Shown: positions 1-6,740 of the stretch, one piece after another
Layout: every line of letters starts with the position of its first letter
Numbering within the stretch: position 1 is the stretch's first letter
Assembly (NCBI GenBank): GCA_013204345.1
Contig: JABMOB010000002.1
Location: 1 to 53,980, forward strand
Direction of reading: 5' to 3'
Source: Parcubacteria group bacterium
GTDB lineage: Bacteria; Patescibacteriota; Minisyncoccia; Phycocordibacterales; JABMOB01
DNA length: 53,980 nt
Notes under the pieces: generated by a model
Seen by the model: only the letters and a program-made list of their open reading frames with translations
Databases searched by the model: none
Told to the model about the DNA's origin: nothing
Position numbers and translations under genes: made by a program

Positions 1-758
1 ACCCCTGCCTCCCCTGCCACAGCACGTGCAAGCAAAGTTTTTCCAGTTCCCGGCGCACCCATAAGTAAAATACCCTTTGGAATACGAGCGCCAATTTCCA
101 AAAACTTTTTTGGATTTTTAAGAAAGTCTACGATTTCAGAAAGCTCTTCTTTCGCCTCTTTTACCCCAGCGACATCTTTAAAAGTTACCCTCTGTTTTTT
201 GTCATTCGGTGAAATCATTCGCGCTTTTGACTGTCCAAAAGTAAACGCTTGCATACCCGCGCCCTTGACCTGCCGTGTCATATACCACAAAAAGAAAACT
301 ATAAATATAATTGGGATAAGAATAGGGGCTAGACTCAAAGCCCAATATCCAAAACCTGTATCACTTTTGATTTCAATTTTTACATTTCCAAGCTGAGTTT
401 GGGGTACACCATAATTGAAAAACGTTTGAGTGAGCGCGGTCGTGTCTTCTTTTTTAGAAATTTTCTTTTCACCATTTGTATAATCTATACTCAAACTCTC
501 CCCTGAAACAGTGATATCGGAAACTAGACCTTTTGTGATATCAGTAGCAAGTTGAGAAATCGGTATTTGAATATCTTTTGAGGCATTATCGGTAATAAGA
601 GAGTAAAGACCAATCAACACGAAAAAAATCAAGATTGTGGTAACAATATTAACCCAAAACTGGTTTTTATCCGGTAGCTTGCCCTTCCCACCACTATTCC
701 CACGCTTTAGAATAATCTTTAGCTTCTTTTTTCCTTTATTATTGTTGAATAAGTCCAT
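1..758 (-). CDS. ftsH: ATP-dependent zinc metalloprotease FtsH, N-terminal part (cut by window edge)
   Basis: Read by hand on the minus strand because the window edge removed it from the ORF track. ATG is at 758 and about 252 codons are visible. A lysine-rich start is followed by a first membrane segment (about residues 35-56), an extracytoplasmic domain, a second membrane segment ending in 'FFLWYMTRQ', a linker with '[16 protein letters not shown]', and the AAA Walker A 'GAPGTGKT'. This order is that of FtsH, the membrane-anchored AAA+ protease that degrades misfolded membrane and some soluble proteins. The HExxH protease domain lies outside the window. A TTGGTG-18-TATACT promoter lies upstream, with its -35 inside a long inverted repeat. 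Confidence 0.95.
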   Translation of the reverse strand, partial: MDLFNNNKGKKKLKIILKRGNSGGKGKLPDKNQFWVNIVTTILIFFVLIGLYSLITDNASKDIQIPISQLATDITKGLVSDITVSGESLSIDYTNGEKKISKKEDTTALTQTFFNYGVPQTQLGNVKIEIKSDTGFGYWALSLAPILIPIIFIVFFLWYMTRQVKGAGMQAFTFGQSKARMISPNDKKQRVTFKDVAGVKEAKEELSEIVDFLKNPKKFLEIGARIPKGILLMGAPGTGKTLLARAVAGEAG

Positions 759-790
759 ATTATGATTGAAAATCTAGTATAACAGAAATT

Positions 791-927
791 ACACCCCGAC
801 ACCAAGTTTCTTATTGTTTTTGCCCAGACTAGTTTTTATTCACCTAAACCAAACACCTTAATACATTTTATTAATTATTTTACATTAATTTTAAAAAACT
901 GGGCGATAAGAAACTTAGTGTGGGGGT
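791..927. repeat. Long interrupted inverted repeat between ftsH and the divergent kinase gene
   Basis: The left arm (about 791-826) contains 'AAGTTTCTTAT' and 'GCCCAG'. The right arm (about 899-927) contains 'CTGGGC' and 'ATAAGAAACTT'. Together they give a near-continuous stem of roughly 28 nt per side around a loop of about 72 nt that is almost pure A/T. It occupies the divergent promoter region and overlaps the likely -35 of ftsH, so it could act as a cruciform or as RNA in the ftsH leader region. The rest of 759-1055 shows no ORF. Confidence 0.7.
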
Positions 928-1020
928 AAAAAAAGTTAACTATGCAAAATGTTAGCGAGTAAATATTAAAAACTTCCCTTGTTTATGGATAACCATAGTT
1001 TATATGTCACATTGTGGGAA

Positions 1021-1055
1021 TTGAGTTGGGTGTTGAAATAATGTAAACTTGTTTT
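1021..1055 (+). promoter_or_regulatory. Promoter implying a leaderless kinase mRNA
   Basis: TTGAGT at 1021-1026, a 17-nt spacer, TAAACT at 1044-1049, then six bases and ATG at 1056. A transcript starting the usual 7 nt after the -10 begins at the start codon, so there is no room for a ribosome binding site. Confidence 0.6.
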
Positions 1056-1544
1056 ATGGATAATAAACTCATAGTTATTATAGGTATCCCTGGCTCTGGA
1101 AAAAGTACTTTGGGTAAAAAAATAGCTGAATTAAAAGGTTACACTTTTTATGATATGGACGACACAATGCCAGAACATATGAAGAATAAGATGAGAAATA
1201 AAGAACTTGTTAGTGAAGAAGAAAGGGGCGCTTATACAAAAGTCTGGTTGAAAGATTTTAGGAAACTATTAAAAAATAATTCAGTTGTCGCGAGCATGGT
1301 TATACCAAGAGAACGACAAAGAGAAATGGTGTATGAGAATTTTCCCAACGCTATATTTATAAACCTTGATATACCATTAGAAGTTTTGAAACAAAGATTA
1401 CAAAATAGAAAAGACCATTTTTTTAGTATAGAAACATTGGAAAAAGCCTTCAATAATAATGAAAAAATTCTAATTAAACATTTTGATGTTGATGCGACGC
1501 AAAGTATAAACAACGTTACTGACGATATCCTCAAATTGATATGA
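1056..1544 (+). CDS. Small P-loop kinase (AAA_33 / shikimate-gluconate kinase-like)
   Basis: 162 residues. Walker A 'GIPGSGKST' sits at residues 10-18. A 'YDMDD' acidic motif follows near residue 32 where related kinases bind substrate or Mg2+. A lid-like segment 'LKQRLQNRKDHFFS' lies in the second half. Size and layout fit the shikimate/gluconate kinase and AAA_33 group, which phosphorylate small metabolites or nucleotides. The substrate cannot be told. The stop codon overlaps the start of the histidine-phosphatase gene (ATGATGG junction), so the two are translationally coupled and a kinase/phosphatase pair is likely functional. No SD precedes it; the promoter suggests a leaderless mRNA. Confidence 0.8.
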   Translation: MDNKLIVIIGIPGSGKSTLGKKIAELKGYTFYDMDDTMPEHMKNKMRNKELVSEEERGAYTKVWLKDFRKLLKNNSVVASMVIPRERQREMVYENFPNAIFINLDIPLEVLKQRLQNRKDHFFSIETLEKAFNNNEKILIKHFDVDATQSINNVTDDILKLI

Positions 1545-2287
1545 TGGAAAAAATAGAATCAAAAGAAAATTTAAAATATAGTATCAATATAATTATTCAT
1601 CGTCACGGACCCAAACAGGACATTGACGGACCTCTCTCAGAGGAAGGCAAAAAATTGACGGGAGATTATTTTGACGAAGCTTATGAAAATATAACTATGG
1701 ATTCTTCTTCTGGTGGTATTGATATTGAATCATCTCCAATCCATAGAGCAGAACAAACAGGGCAAATATATTCAACGGCAATTAAAAGAGCGGGTTTAGG
1801 CGAGATAAAATCAAATAAAACAGATGAGAGGCTTAGTGAAGGTGGCATTGCGGAAAATAAAGATGTTTTTGATAAATTGAAAGAAAAATATCCCAAGGGG
1901 AGCGAGTGGCTTAGGGGTTGGTTAGAAATGGAATCTCGTCCAACACCTGAAATAAAAACTGGGAAAGAAGCCGTAGCAGATTTTTCAAGTTGGATTTTAG
2001 ATAAAATTTTAAGTAATAAAGAAAAAGGAGGTTATCAAGAAGTTGACGCTTTTTCCCACGGTCCAGTTATGGCAGTATTCATAATAAAATTAGAAGAAAA
2101 ACTAAAAATAAAGTTACTTCCTGATAATTGGCAGGATACAAAAATATGGAACAACGTATTAAATTATTTTTCAGGAATACACTTATGGGCAGATTCAAAT
2201 ACTCCAGACATTGTAAACTTATCCTTTGCAGATTCTAAAATAGAAATCCCAATTTCCACCTTAGAAGAATTAGCTACAGAAAAATAA
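1541..2287 (+). CDS. Histidine phosphatase superfamily protein
   Basis: 248 residues. The catalytic 'HRHG' motif near residue 20 corresponds to the RHG box of phosphoglycerate-mutase-like phosphatases. 'SSPIHRAEQTG' gives the second conserved arginine region, and 'FSHGPVMAV' near residue 185 provides the late catalytic histidine. It probably hydrolyses a phosphorylated metabolite. It overlaps the upstream kinase gene by 4 nt, so they form a two-gene operon that ends at a terminator just after the stop. Two ATG codons (1541, 1544) are adjacent; either may start. Confidence 0.85.
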   Translation: MMEKIESKENLKYSINIIIHRHGPKQDIDGPLSEEGKKLTGDYFDEAYENITMDSSSGGIDIESSPIHRAEQTGQIYSTAIKRAGLGEIKSNKTDERLSEGGIAENKDVFDKLKEKYPKGSEWLRGWLEMESRPTPEIKTGKEAVADFSSWILDKILSNKEKGGYQEVDAFSHGPVMAVFIIKLEEKLKIKLLPDNWQDTKIWNNVLNYFSGIHLWADSNTPDIVNLSFADSKIEIPISTLEELATEK

Positions 2288-2317
2288 AACCCTGCATAAA
2301 GCAAGGTTTTATTTTTG
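2288..2317 (+). terminator. Terminator of the kinase/phosphatase operon
   Basis: AAAACCCTGC-ATAA-AGCAAGGTTTT followed by ATTTTTG directly after the TAA stop: a short stem with a U-rich tail. Confidence 0.65.
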
Positions 2318-2318
2318 T

Positions 2319-2437
2319 TGTGGAGATGGCGTTATCGTTCCTTACAGGAACAGTACCCCGATTGGCTCGCCTTGCTCGGCTCAATCGGGCTTCGATTCTC
2401 GCACGAAAGCATCCCATGCTTTCTCATCTCACCCAAG
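2319..2437. repeat. Hairpin-rich spacer with a partial copy of the ssrA 3' end
   Basis: No ORF. 'GTGGAGATGGCG' at about 2320 repeats directly the ssrA 3' terminus found at about 2474. A large hairpin CCCGATTG / CAATCGGG (about 2358-2392) has a GCTCGCCTTGCTCGG interior. A third hairpin, GAAAGCATcccATGCTTTC, lies near 2406-2424. The direct repeat of the tmRNA end resembles a decayed attachment site; the hairpins belong to the palindrome style seen in many gaps here. Confidence 0.6.
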
Positions 2438-2468
2438 CAAAAACTGCCCTTTAAGGCAGTTTTGTGCT
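2438..2468 (-). terminator. ssrA terminator
   Basis: On the minus strand 'AAAACTGCC TTAAA GGGCAGTTTT' followed by TGC: an eight-base stem right after the tmRNA 3' end. Confidence 0.7.
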
Positions 2469-2472
2469 AACA

Positions 2473-2878
2473 GGTGGAGATGGCGAGAATCGAACTCGCG
2501 TGCAAGAGACCGTCAAATATGAATCTACAAAGTTTAGTGTGTTTTTTCTGCTTGACGCAGATTTCGAAAGAGTAAGTATTAAACAAACAAAACCTTACAA
2601 TTTCTATCCTCTAAGTTTCAAGAACAGATCGAGAAAATCTATTCCTTATTCCGAATATATAACATTTATGTGTCCCTATCGGACGTCGGGCCAATAAACG
2701 TCGCTTACGATAAAACGTGAGCGAAAGCAAAATCGTTGACTCCAAAATATGGAGAAACCAATGATTTAGCTCTTGTAACTAAGTTTTTTGCGCTTAGAAT
2801 TTCCATCAGATTTAGGAGTTAATGGTGCTCCACTTTGCACATATGAGAGCAAGCCTTTTGTCTAGGCCGATCATCCCC
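2473..2878 (-). ncRNA. ssrA: tmRNA (one-piece)
   Basis: The 3' tRNA-like part reads '...GAGTTCGATTCTCGCC ATCTCC ACC' and pairs with a 5' end 'GGGGATG' (GGGGATG/CATCTCC with one G-U), so the RNA is about 406 nt and not permuted. The terminal A of CCA is not encoded. A first pseudoknot is visible as GTGC..GCAC with GGAG..CTCC about 40-66 nt from the 5' end. The tag frame is uncertain: one open frame ends in '...NDFAFAHVLS' before a UAA that lies in a hairpin, and another gives '...SKRKKLSYKS' before UAA. smpB lies directly upstream on the same strand. Together they rescue ribosomes stalled on broken mRNAs. Confidence 0.93.
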
Positions 2879-2918
2879 CCAAAATACACATGTAGACCGT
2901 TAACTCTTTTCTCGGCAT

Positions 2919-3000
2919 ATATTTTAGAAAACACACATAATTTCTGGCTCGAAATTTGCTATGCTCGGCCCGTCGGCCTGCGCAATGTTTTCTAAAACAT
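2919..3000. repeat. Inverted repeat between smpB and ssrA
   Basis: ATATTTTAGAAAAC (2919-2932) and GTTTTCTAAAACAT (2987-3000) pair over 13 of 14 bases around a 54-nt interior holding GC-rich palindromes ('gctatgctcggcccgtcggcc'). It lies in the smpB-ssrA transcript and may mark a processing site for the tmRNA 5' end. The rest of 2881-3080 shows no ORF. Confidence 0.6.
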
Positions 3001-3080
3001 ACGCCCTCGACAGGGTTAATTTTTACAAACATACTTTGGGGGACTGATTTGCTATGTCAAAAAACTTTAGGAAGTTGGGG

Positions 3081-3527
3081 TCAACGATCTTTAAATTCAC
3101 GCCGAACTTCTCTTAGGGCATCACGCTTTTTTATTGTCTCACGTTTATCAAATTCTCTCTTCCCGCGGACAGACGCGATTTCTACCTTTATCTTTCTTCC
3201 TTTATTATACACCGAAATAGGCACACTTGTCAATCCTTTTTTTGATTCGATTTGAGATAGCAAAATAATCTCCTTTTTCGTCAATAGTAACCTACGATTC
3301 CTTTTTGGGTCGTAGTCCTCTGGTGTGTTTTTTGGTTGAAATGGCGCGATTTGTGCCCCGATTAGATACGCTTCTCCTCCTCGCATCGTGACATGCGAAC
3401 CATCCAACGTACACTGACCTTTTCTCAAAGACTTTACCTCAAAACCAAAAAGTTCAATTCCGGCAGTAAATTTTTCCAGAACCTCATAATTGAAAGCTAC
3501 TTTTTTGTTATAAGCCAAATTTGCCAT
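3081..3527 (-). CDS. smpB: SsrA-binding protein SmpB
   Basis: 148 residues, a normal length. Family hallmarks in order: 'NKKVAFNYEVLEKFTAGIEL', 'GFEVKSLRKGQ', 'AYLIGAQIAPF', 'DPKRNRRLLLTKKEI', and a basic C-terminal tail 'DKRETIKKRDALREVRREF' that occupies the mRNA channel during trans-translation. It binds tmRNA and delivers it to stalled ribosomes. It is transcribed toward ssrA, about 200 nt away. Promoter TTGTGT-17-TATTAT ends six bases before ATG, so the message is probably leaderless. Confidence 0.96.
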   Translation of the reverse strand: MANLAYNKKVAFNYEVLEKFTAGIELFGFEVKSLRKGQCTLDGSHVTMRGGEAYLIGAQIAPFQPKNTPEDYDPKRNRRLLLTKKEIILLSQIESKKGLTSVPISVYNKGRKIKVEIASVRGKREFDKRETIKKRDALREVRREFKDR

Positions 3528-3562
3528 ATATCAATAATAGCAGGATAATCCGCTATACACAA
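3528..3562 (-). promoter_or_regulatory. smpB promoter, leaderless arrangement
   Basis: On the minus strand TTGTGT (3562-3557), a 17-nt spacer, TATTAT (3539-3534), TGATAT, then ATG at 3527. A further TTGACT hexamer lies about 24 nt upstream of this -35. Confidence 0.55.
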
Positions 3563-3658
3563 AAATAAAAGTAATAAGTCAACTATACAAAAAAAATCTA
3601 TAGGTTAGACTGAAATCGGACGGAACACTCAAAAACAAAGAACCCAAAGGAGGGTCAA

Positions 3659-4093
3659 ATGACTCGGAAATACAAAGTCTACATCGGATGCAGTCTCACT
3701 TATGCCACGCCGGAATTCAGACAGGCTGTGGAAGACTTCAAGGACACCCTGCGCACTTTCTGCCAAGTTCTTGATTTTATGGGCATCGAAAAAAAACCCG
3801 GCCGAACAGCAGAAGACATCTATCTTCACGACATCAAGCATTGCGTCGGAAAAGCCGATCTCATGGTAGCCATCTGCGACCAACCATCCACCGGTCTTGG
3901 CTACGAAATGGCGACTCAAATCGAGATGCGTGGTAAGCCAGTTTTGGCTGTGGCACAAACAGATTCGTTGGTAAGCGATTTGATTCTCGGAATCAATGGA
4001 ACGAATTTTGAGTTTCGGCGCTACGGCAACCTTACCGAGGTTACGGCGTGGGTCAAGAAAGCACTGGAAAGCATAGCTCTCCAAGCGGCCTGA
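3659..4093 (+). CDS. Nucleoside 2-deoxyribosyltransferase-like protein
   Basis: 144 residues. It begins 'KYKVYIGCSLTYATPEF', like the beta1-alpha1 region of the nucleoside 2-deoxyribosyltransferase fold. 'KADLMVAICDQPSTGLGYEMA' matches the conserved acidic/Gly-rich strand and helix that bind nucleotide in that family, and 'RGKPVLAVA' is the next strand. A role in nucleotide salvage or hydrolysis of modified nucleotides is plausible but unproven. A strong SD (AAAGGAGGG) lies 5 nt before ATG, and a private terminator follows. GC content is clearly higher than in neighbours, a sign of acquisition. Confidence 0.6.
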   Translation: MTRKYKVYIGCSLTYATPEFRQAVEDFKDTLRTFCQVLDFMGIEKKPGRTAEDIYLHDIKHCVGKADLMVAICDQPSTGLGYEMATQIEMRGKPVLAVAQTDSLVSDLILGINGTNFEFRRYGNLTEVTAWVKKALESIALQAA

Positions 4094-4140
4094 CACCCCC
4101 TCACAATGTTCACAATCCATCTGGTACAAACAAACATCTA

Positions 4141-4174
4141 GCCCCGCCAATCAAATGGCGGGCTTTTCTTTTTT
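4141..4174 (+). terminator. Terminator after the deoxyribosyltransferase-like gene
   Basis: GCCCCGCCA-atcaaa-TGGCGGGC followed by TTTTCTTTTTT. Confidence 0.85.
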
Positions 4175-4181
4175 AAAATAG

Positions 4182-4209
4182 TTGACGACAAAAGCAAACC
4201 GACTAAACT
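4182..4209 (+). promoter_or_regulatory. Promoter of the PLD-like gene
   Basis: TTGACG (4182-4187), 16 nt, TAAACT (4204-4209), then 8 nt to ATG 4218. The ORF-track 'TTG start' at 4182 is therefore more likely the -35 box, and translation probably starts at 4218 on a leaderless mRNA. Confidence 0.6.
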
Positions 4210-4217
4210 TAATTGAT

Positions 4218-5294
4218 ATGTCGCCATTAAACTGGAAACTCTACAAAACCTCTAGTGAAGCACTAGATGCAATGCTCGAGATGTGTCAAAATGCCCACAC
4301 TTCTATAGATATGGAGCAATACATTTTGAGTGATAGTGAAATCGGGAGACAATTTATAGATATTTTAATAGAAAAAGCAAAAGCTGGCGTGAGGGTCCGC
4401 CTTCTTTGTGACCATGGAGGAAGTTCTGATTTATACAAATCCTCCCTACCGGCAAAACTTCGTAATGCCGGCGCAGAGATTAGATTTTTCAATATAATTA
4501 GATTGTGGAGACTTCGTGATTTTTCCTCTTGGTTTTTTAGAGATCATAGAAAAATACTCATCATTGACCAGAATCAGGGTATGACGGGTGGAGTCGGAAT
4601 AAGGGATGACATGAAAAAATGGAGAGATACATCTGTACTCGTAGAAGGTGAGGTCGTAGAAGAAATGTCTAATTCTTTTGAACAAATGTGGGAACAGGCA
4701 AATGAAAATGATGTGCTTATCCGCATACAGAAAGCAAGAAAGATAAAAAAGGGAAATTGGTTTATCACAAGCGCACCATATTTTAAAAAAAGATTTTTCT
4801 ACCATGAACTCCTCAGAGCAATCCGTGGAGCAAAAAAATATATCTTTCTTACCACCCCGTATTTCATACCCGACCATAGACTAATGCGTGTACTTAGACT
4901 CGCTTCCAAACGCGGTGTGGATGTCAGAATAATGATGCCGAGAGAGCATGACCTGCCGATTGTTGAATCTTGTTCACATGCTTTTTTCGAAAAACTATTG
5001 AGACATGATATAAAAATATTCCAATACACAAAAGAATTTTTGCATGCAAAGACAGCGGTTGTAGATGATATGTGGTCTACAGTCGGGAGTTTTAATCTAG
5101 ACAGTCTGAGCTTTTTTTATAACTATGAAGCAAACATTATAAGCACCGACCAGAAATTTGCCTTAGAAATAAAAGGACATTTTTTGGAAGATATGTCTCG
5201 GGCTACCGAAGTCCTACTACCCAAATGGAAAGATCGTTCATGGTTTTTGTGGATACAAGAAGTGTTTGCTCTCCCCTTCCGTCGAATACTTTAA
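4218..5294 (+). CDS. Phospholipase D-like / cardiolipin synthase-like enzyme
   Basis: 358 residues from ATG 4218. Two HKD motifs are complete: 'HRKILIID' in the first half and 'HAKTAVVDD' in the second, followed by 'GSFNLDSLS' as in cardiolipin synthases. The second domain also shows 'TPYFIPD', typical of Cls. The N-terminal membrane anchor of long Cls proteins is missing, so this resembles the short ClsB/ClsC type acting peripherally on membrane phospholipid. The C-terminus is tryptophan-rich ('SWFLWIQEVF'), which may touch the membrane. A nuclease role is less likely given the Cls-like motifs. Monocistronic; infC follows about 50 nt downstream with its own promoter. Confidence 0.85.
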   Translation: MSPLNWKLYKTSSEALDAMLEMCQNAHTSIDMEQYILSDSEIGRQFIDILIEKAKAGVRVRLLCDHGGSSDLYKSSLPAKLRNAGAEIRFFNIIRLWRLRDFSSWFFRDHRKILIIDQNQGMTGGVGIRDDMKKWRDTSVLVEGEVVEEMSNSFEQMWEQANENDVLIRIQKARKIKKGNWFITSAPYFKKRFFYHELLRAIRGAKKYIFLTTPYFIPDHRLMRVLRLASKRGVDVRIMMPREHDLPIVESCSHAFFEKLLRHDIKIFQYTKEFLHAKTAVVDDMWSTVGSFNLDSLSFFYNYEANIISTDQKFALEIKGHFLEDMSRATEVLLPKWKDRSWFLWIQEVFALPFRRIL

Positions 5295-5311
5295 ACAAAC
5301 ACTATTTTAGG

Positions 5312-5340
5312 TTGCTTTTTTAAGGCAAATATGTTAAATT
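5312..5340 (+). promoter_or_regulatory. infC promoter
   Basis: TTGCTT (5312-5317), 17 nt, TAAATT (5335-5340). The ATG at 5345 is only 4 nt past the -10, so the transcript may begin at or after it; the in-frame TTG at 5372 could then be the real start. Confidence 0.5.
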
Positions 5341-5344
5341 TTTA

Positions 5345-5881
5345 ATGTATTTAACATTTAAATCTATATATTTGAGCACCAGCGTTAGAATAAATCATCA
5401 GATCAAAGCCCCAGAACTTCGGGTTATAGGCCCAGAGGGTGAGAACTTTGGAGTAATTACCTTCAAAGAAGCCTTCGAAAAAGCGGTGTCTTTAGGTCTT
5501 GATCTTATAGAAATATCACCAAATGCCACTCCACCGGTTGCAAAAATAACAGATTATGGTAAATTTCAGTACGATGAAAATAAGAAGCAGAGGGTAGCAA
5601 AAACCAAAGCCCATGTAGTAGAAGTCAAGGTTATTCAGGTAAAAGTAGGTACTGGAGAGCATGATTTAGCACTAAAAGCGAAGAAAGCGTCTGAATGGCT
5701 AAAGGAAGGCGATCGAGTAAAAGTAGATCTATTTCTCCCAGGAAGAACTAAATACATGGATATAAAATTCCTCAAAGAGAGGATGGATCGTGTTTTGAAA
5801 CTTATCACTGAAGATTACAAAATTGCTCAAGAACCAAAGAAAAGTCCGAAGGGATTGAGTGCGATAATTGAGAGAAAGTGA
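5345..5881 (+). CDS. infC: Translation initiation factor IF-3
   Basis: 178 residues as an ORF. The IF-3 N-domain begins 'INHQIKAPELRVIGPEGENFG', with 'LDLIEISPNATPPVAKITDYGKF' as the family signature. The C-domain runs 'KVIQVKVGTGEHDLALKAKKA' to 'GDRVKVDLFLPGRTK'. IF-3 binds the 30S subunit, keeps 50S away and checks the start codon. The family usually starts only a few residues before 'VRINHQI', so TTG 5372 ('MSTSVRINHQ') is a good alternative; a non-AUG start would fit IF-3 autoregulation known elsewhere. The stop codon TGA is followed within 2 nt by a structured element leading to rpmI. Confidence 0.95.
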   Translation: MYLTFKSIYLSTSVRINHQIKAPELRVIGPEGENFGVITFKEAFEKAVSLGLDLIEISPNATPPVAKITDYGKFQYDENKKQRVAKTKAHVVEVKVIQVKVGTGEHDLALKAKKASEWLKEGDRVKVDLFLPGRTKYMDIKFLKERMDRVLKLITEDYKIAQEPKKSPKGLSAIIERK

Positions 5882-5883
5882 TA

Positions 5884-6100
5884 TAGAAATAAGGAGCTAC
5901 GGCGACTATTTTTCTAAGAAACCCTGTTAAATAGTTTTTAAATAATAATTTAAAAACTAACATTTGATAAAAAGCAGAAAATAAGTAATATTATAAGGCC
6001 TAGAAAGTTTCAAAGGGAAGGAATATGGTTCTTAAATAACATCAAATGTTATTTAACAGGGTCATTATTTTCTAAAACTCGCTACGCTCGTTAAGAAAAT
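5884..6100 (+). repeat. Structured inter-gene element, copy A (long form), infC-rpmI gap
   Basis: 5' hairpin TAGAAATA / TTTTTCTA (5884-5916) around loop AGGAGCTACGGCGACTA. Core stem CCCTGTTAAAT (5922-5932) with ATTTAACAGGG (6051-6061). Inside are hairpin 1 AGTTTTTAAAT/ATTTAAAAACT (5933-5958) and hairpin 2 AACATTTGAT...ATCAAATGTT with a loop of about 70 nt. 3' hairpin ATTTTCT/AGAAAAT (6067-6100) has loop core ACTCGCTACGCTCGT. It runs from 2 nt after the infC stop to 2 nt before the rpmI ATG. Same family and orientation as five other copies. Confidence 0.9.
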
Positions 6101-6102
6101 AT

Positions 6103-6288
6103 ATGAAAACAAACAAATCATTTGCAAAAAGATTAAAAGTCACCAAGAATGGAAAAGTCTTGGCGAGAAAAACCGGTCAAAACCATTTTAATTCAAAAGA
6201 AAGTGGCCGAAGTCAATTAGCAAAAAAAAGAAGTGTTGAATTTAAAGTTAATAATAAACTTAAAAGCCGATATCTAGTAAATCTATAA
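6103..6288 (+). CDS. rpmI: 50S ribosomal protein bL35
   Basis: 61 residues, very basic. 'MKTNKSFAKRLKVTKNGK' and 'SKESGRSQLAKKRS' follow the bL35 pattern ('MKTHKGAAKRFKVTGSGK...'). It lies in the classic infC-rpmI-rplT order. There is no SD; the start sits 2 nt after the 3' hairpin of element A. Only 1 nt separates it from rplT, so the two are coupled. Confidence 0.95.
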   Translation: MKTNKSFAKRLKVTKNGKVLARKTGQNHFNSKESGRSQLAKKRSVEFKVNNKLKSRYLVNL

Positions 6289-6289
6289 T

Positions 6290-6634
6290 ATGACACGAGT
6301 AAAGAAAGGAACGAATGCATTAAAAACGAGAAGGAATATTTTACGAAAAGTAAAAGGTTATCGTTTTGGACGTTCCACAAAAGAAAAACAGGCGCAAGAA
6401 GCAATATTCCATGCTGGAGCATACGCTTTTGCACACAGACGCGACAAGAAAAATGACTTTAGAAAACTTTGGAATGTGAGAATCAGCGCCAAATCAAAAG
6501 AACTTGGTATTTCATATAGTAAATTAATCGGAGGAATGAAAAAGAAAAACATCCTAATTGATCGAAAGATCCTCGCTCTCCTAGCCAACGAGAATCCAGA
6601 GACCTTCAAACGAATCCTCGCAAAAATAGCGTAA
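6290..6634 (+). CDS. rplT: 50S ribosomal protein bL20
   Basis: 114 residues. 'TRRNILRKVKGYRFGRS' and 'AHRRDKKNDFRKLWNVRISA' match bL20, an early 23S rRNA assembly protein, with 'GISYSKLIGGMKKKNILIDRKILA' at the C-terminal domain. In other bacteria bL20 represses its own operon by binding the leader; here the leader position before rpmI is filled by element A. Confidence 0.96.
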   Translation: MTRVKKGTNALKTRRNILRKVKGYRFGRSTKEKQAQEAIFHAGAYAFAHRRDKKNDFRKLWNVRISAKSKELGISYSKLIGGMKKKNILIDRKILALLANENPETFKRILAKIA

Positions 6635-6644
6635 GACGGATGAT

Positions 6645-6676
6645 AAAAAGCCCCTTCATTGGGGCTTTTTCTTTAT
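6645..6676 (+). terminator. Terminator of infC-rpmI-rplT
   Basis: AAAAAGCCCC-TTCATT-GGGGCTTTTT followed by CTTTAT. Confidence 0.9.
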
Positions 6677-6682
6677 CTTCAT

Positions 6683-6704
6683 ATACTACGATATATCGTA
6701 GTAT
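6683..6704. repeat. 22-bp perfect palindrome
   Basis: ATACTACGATATATCGTAGTAT reads the same on both strands. It lies between the rplT terminator and the 3' end of the beta-CASP gene; it could be an operator or a gap-filler palindrome like others in this window. Confidence 0.7.
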
Positions 6705-6740
6705 TTTACTAAATACTATTTACCAGCTACCTGTTATTGG

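Noticed and set aside
2464-2697. 77-residue plus-strand ORF
   Set aside because: It lies on the antisense strand of the tmRNA and is a chance frame.
3629-4150. 173-residue minus-strand ORF opposite the deoxyribosyltransferase-like gene
   Set aside because: It is a shadow: the plus frame has the SD, the terminator and a recognisable fold.
4182-4217. TTG start of the PLD-like ORF in the track
   Set aside because: The TTG is part of a good -35 box (TTGACG-16-TAAACT) followed by ATG 4218, so the 12 extra residues are unlikely to be made.
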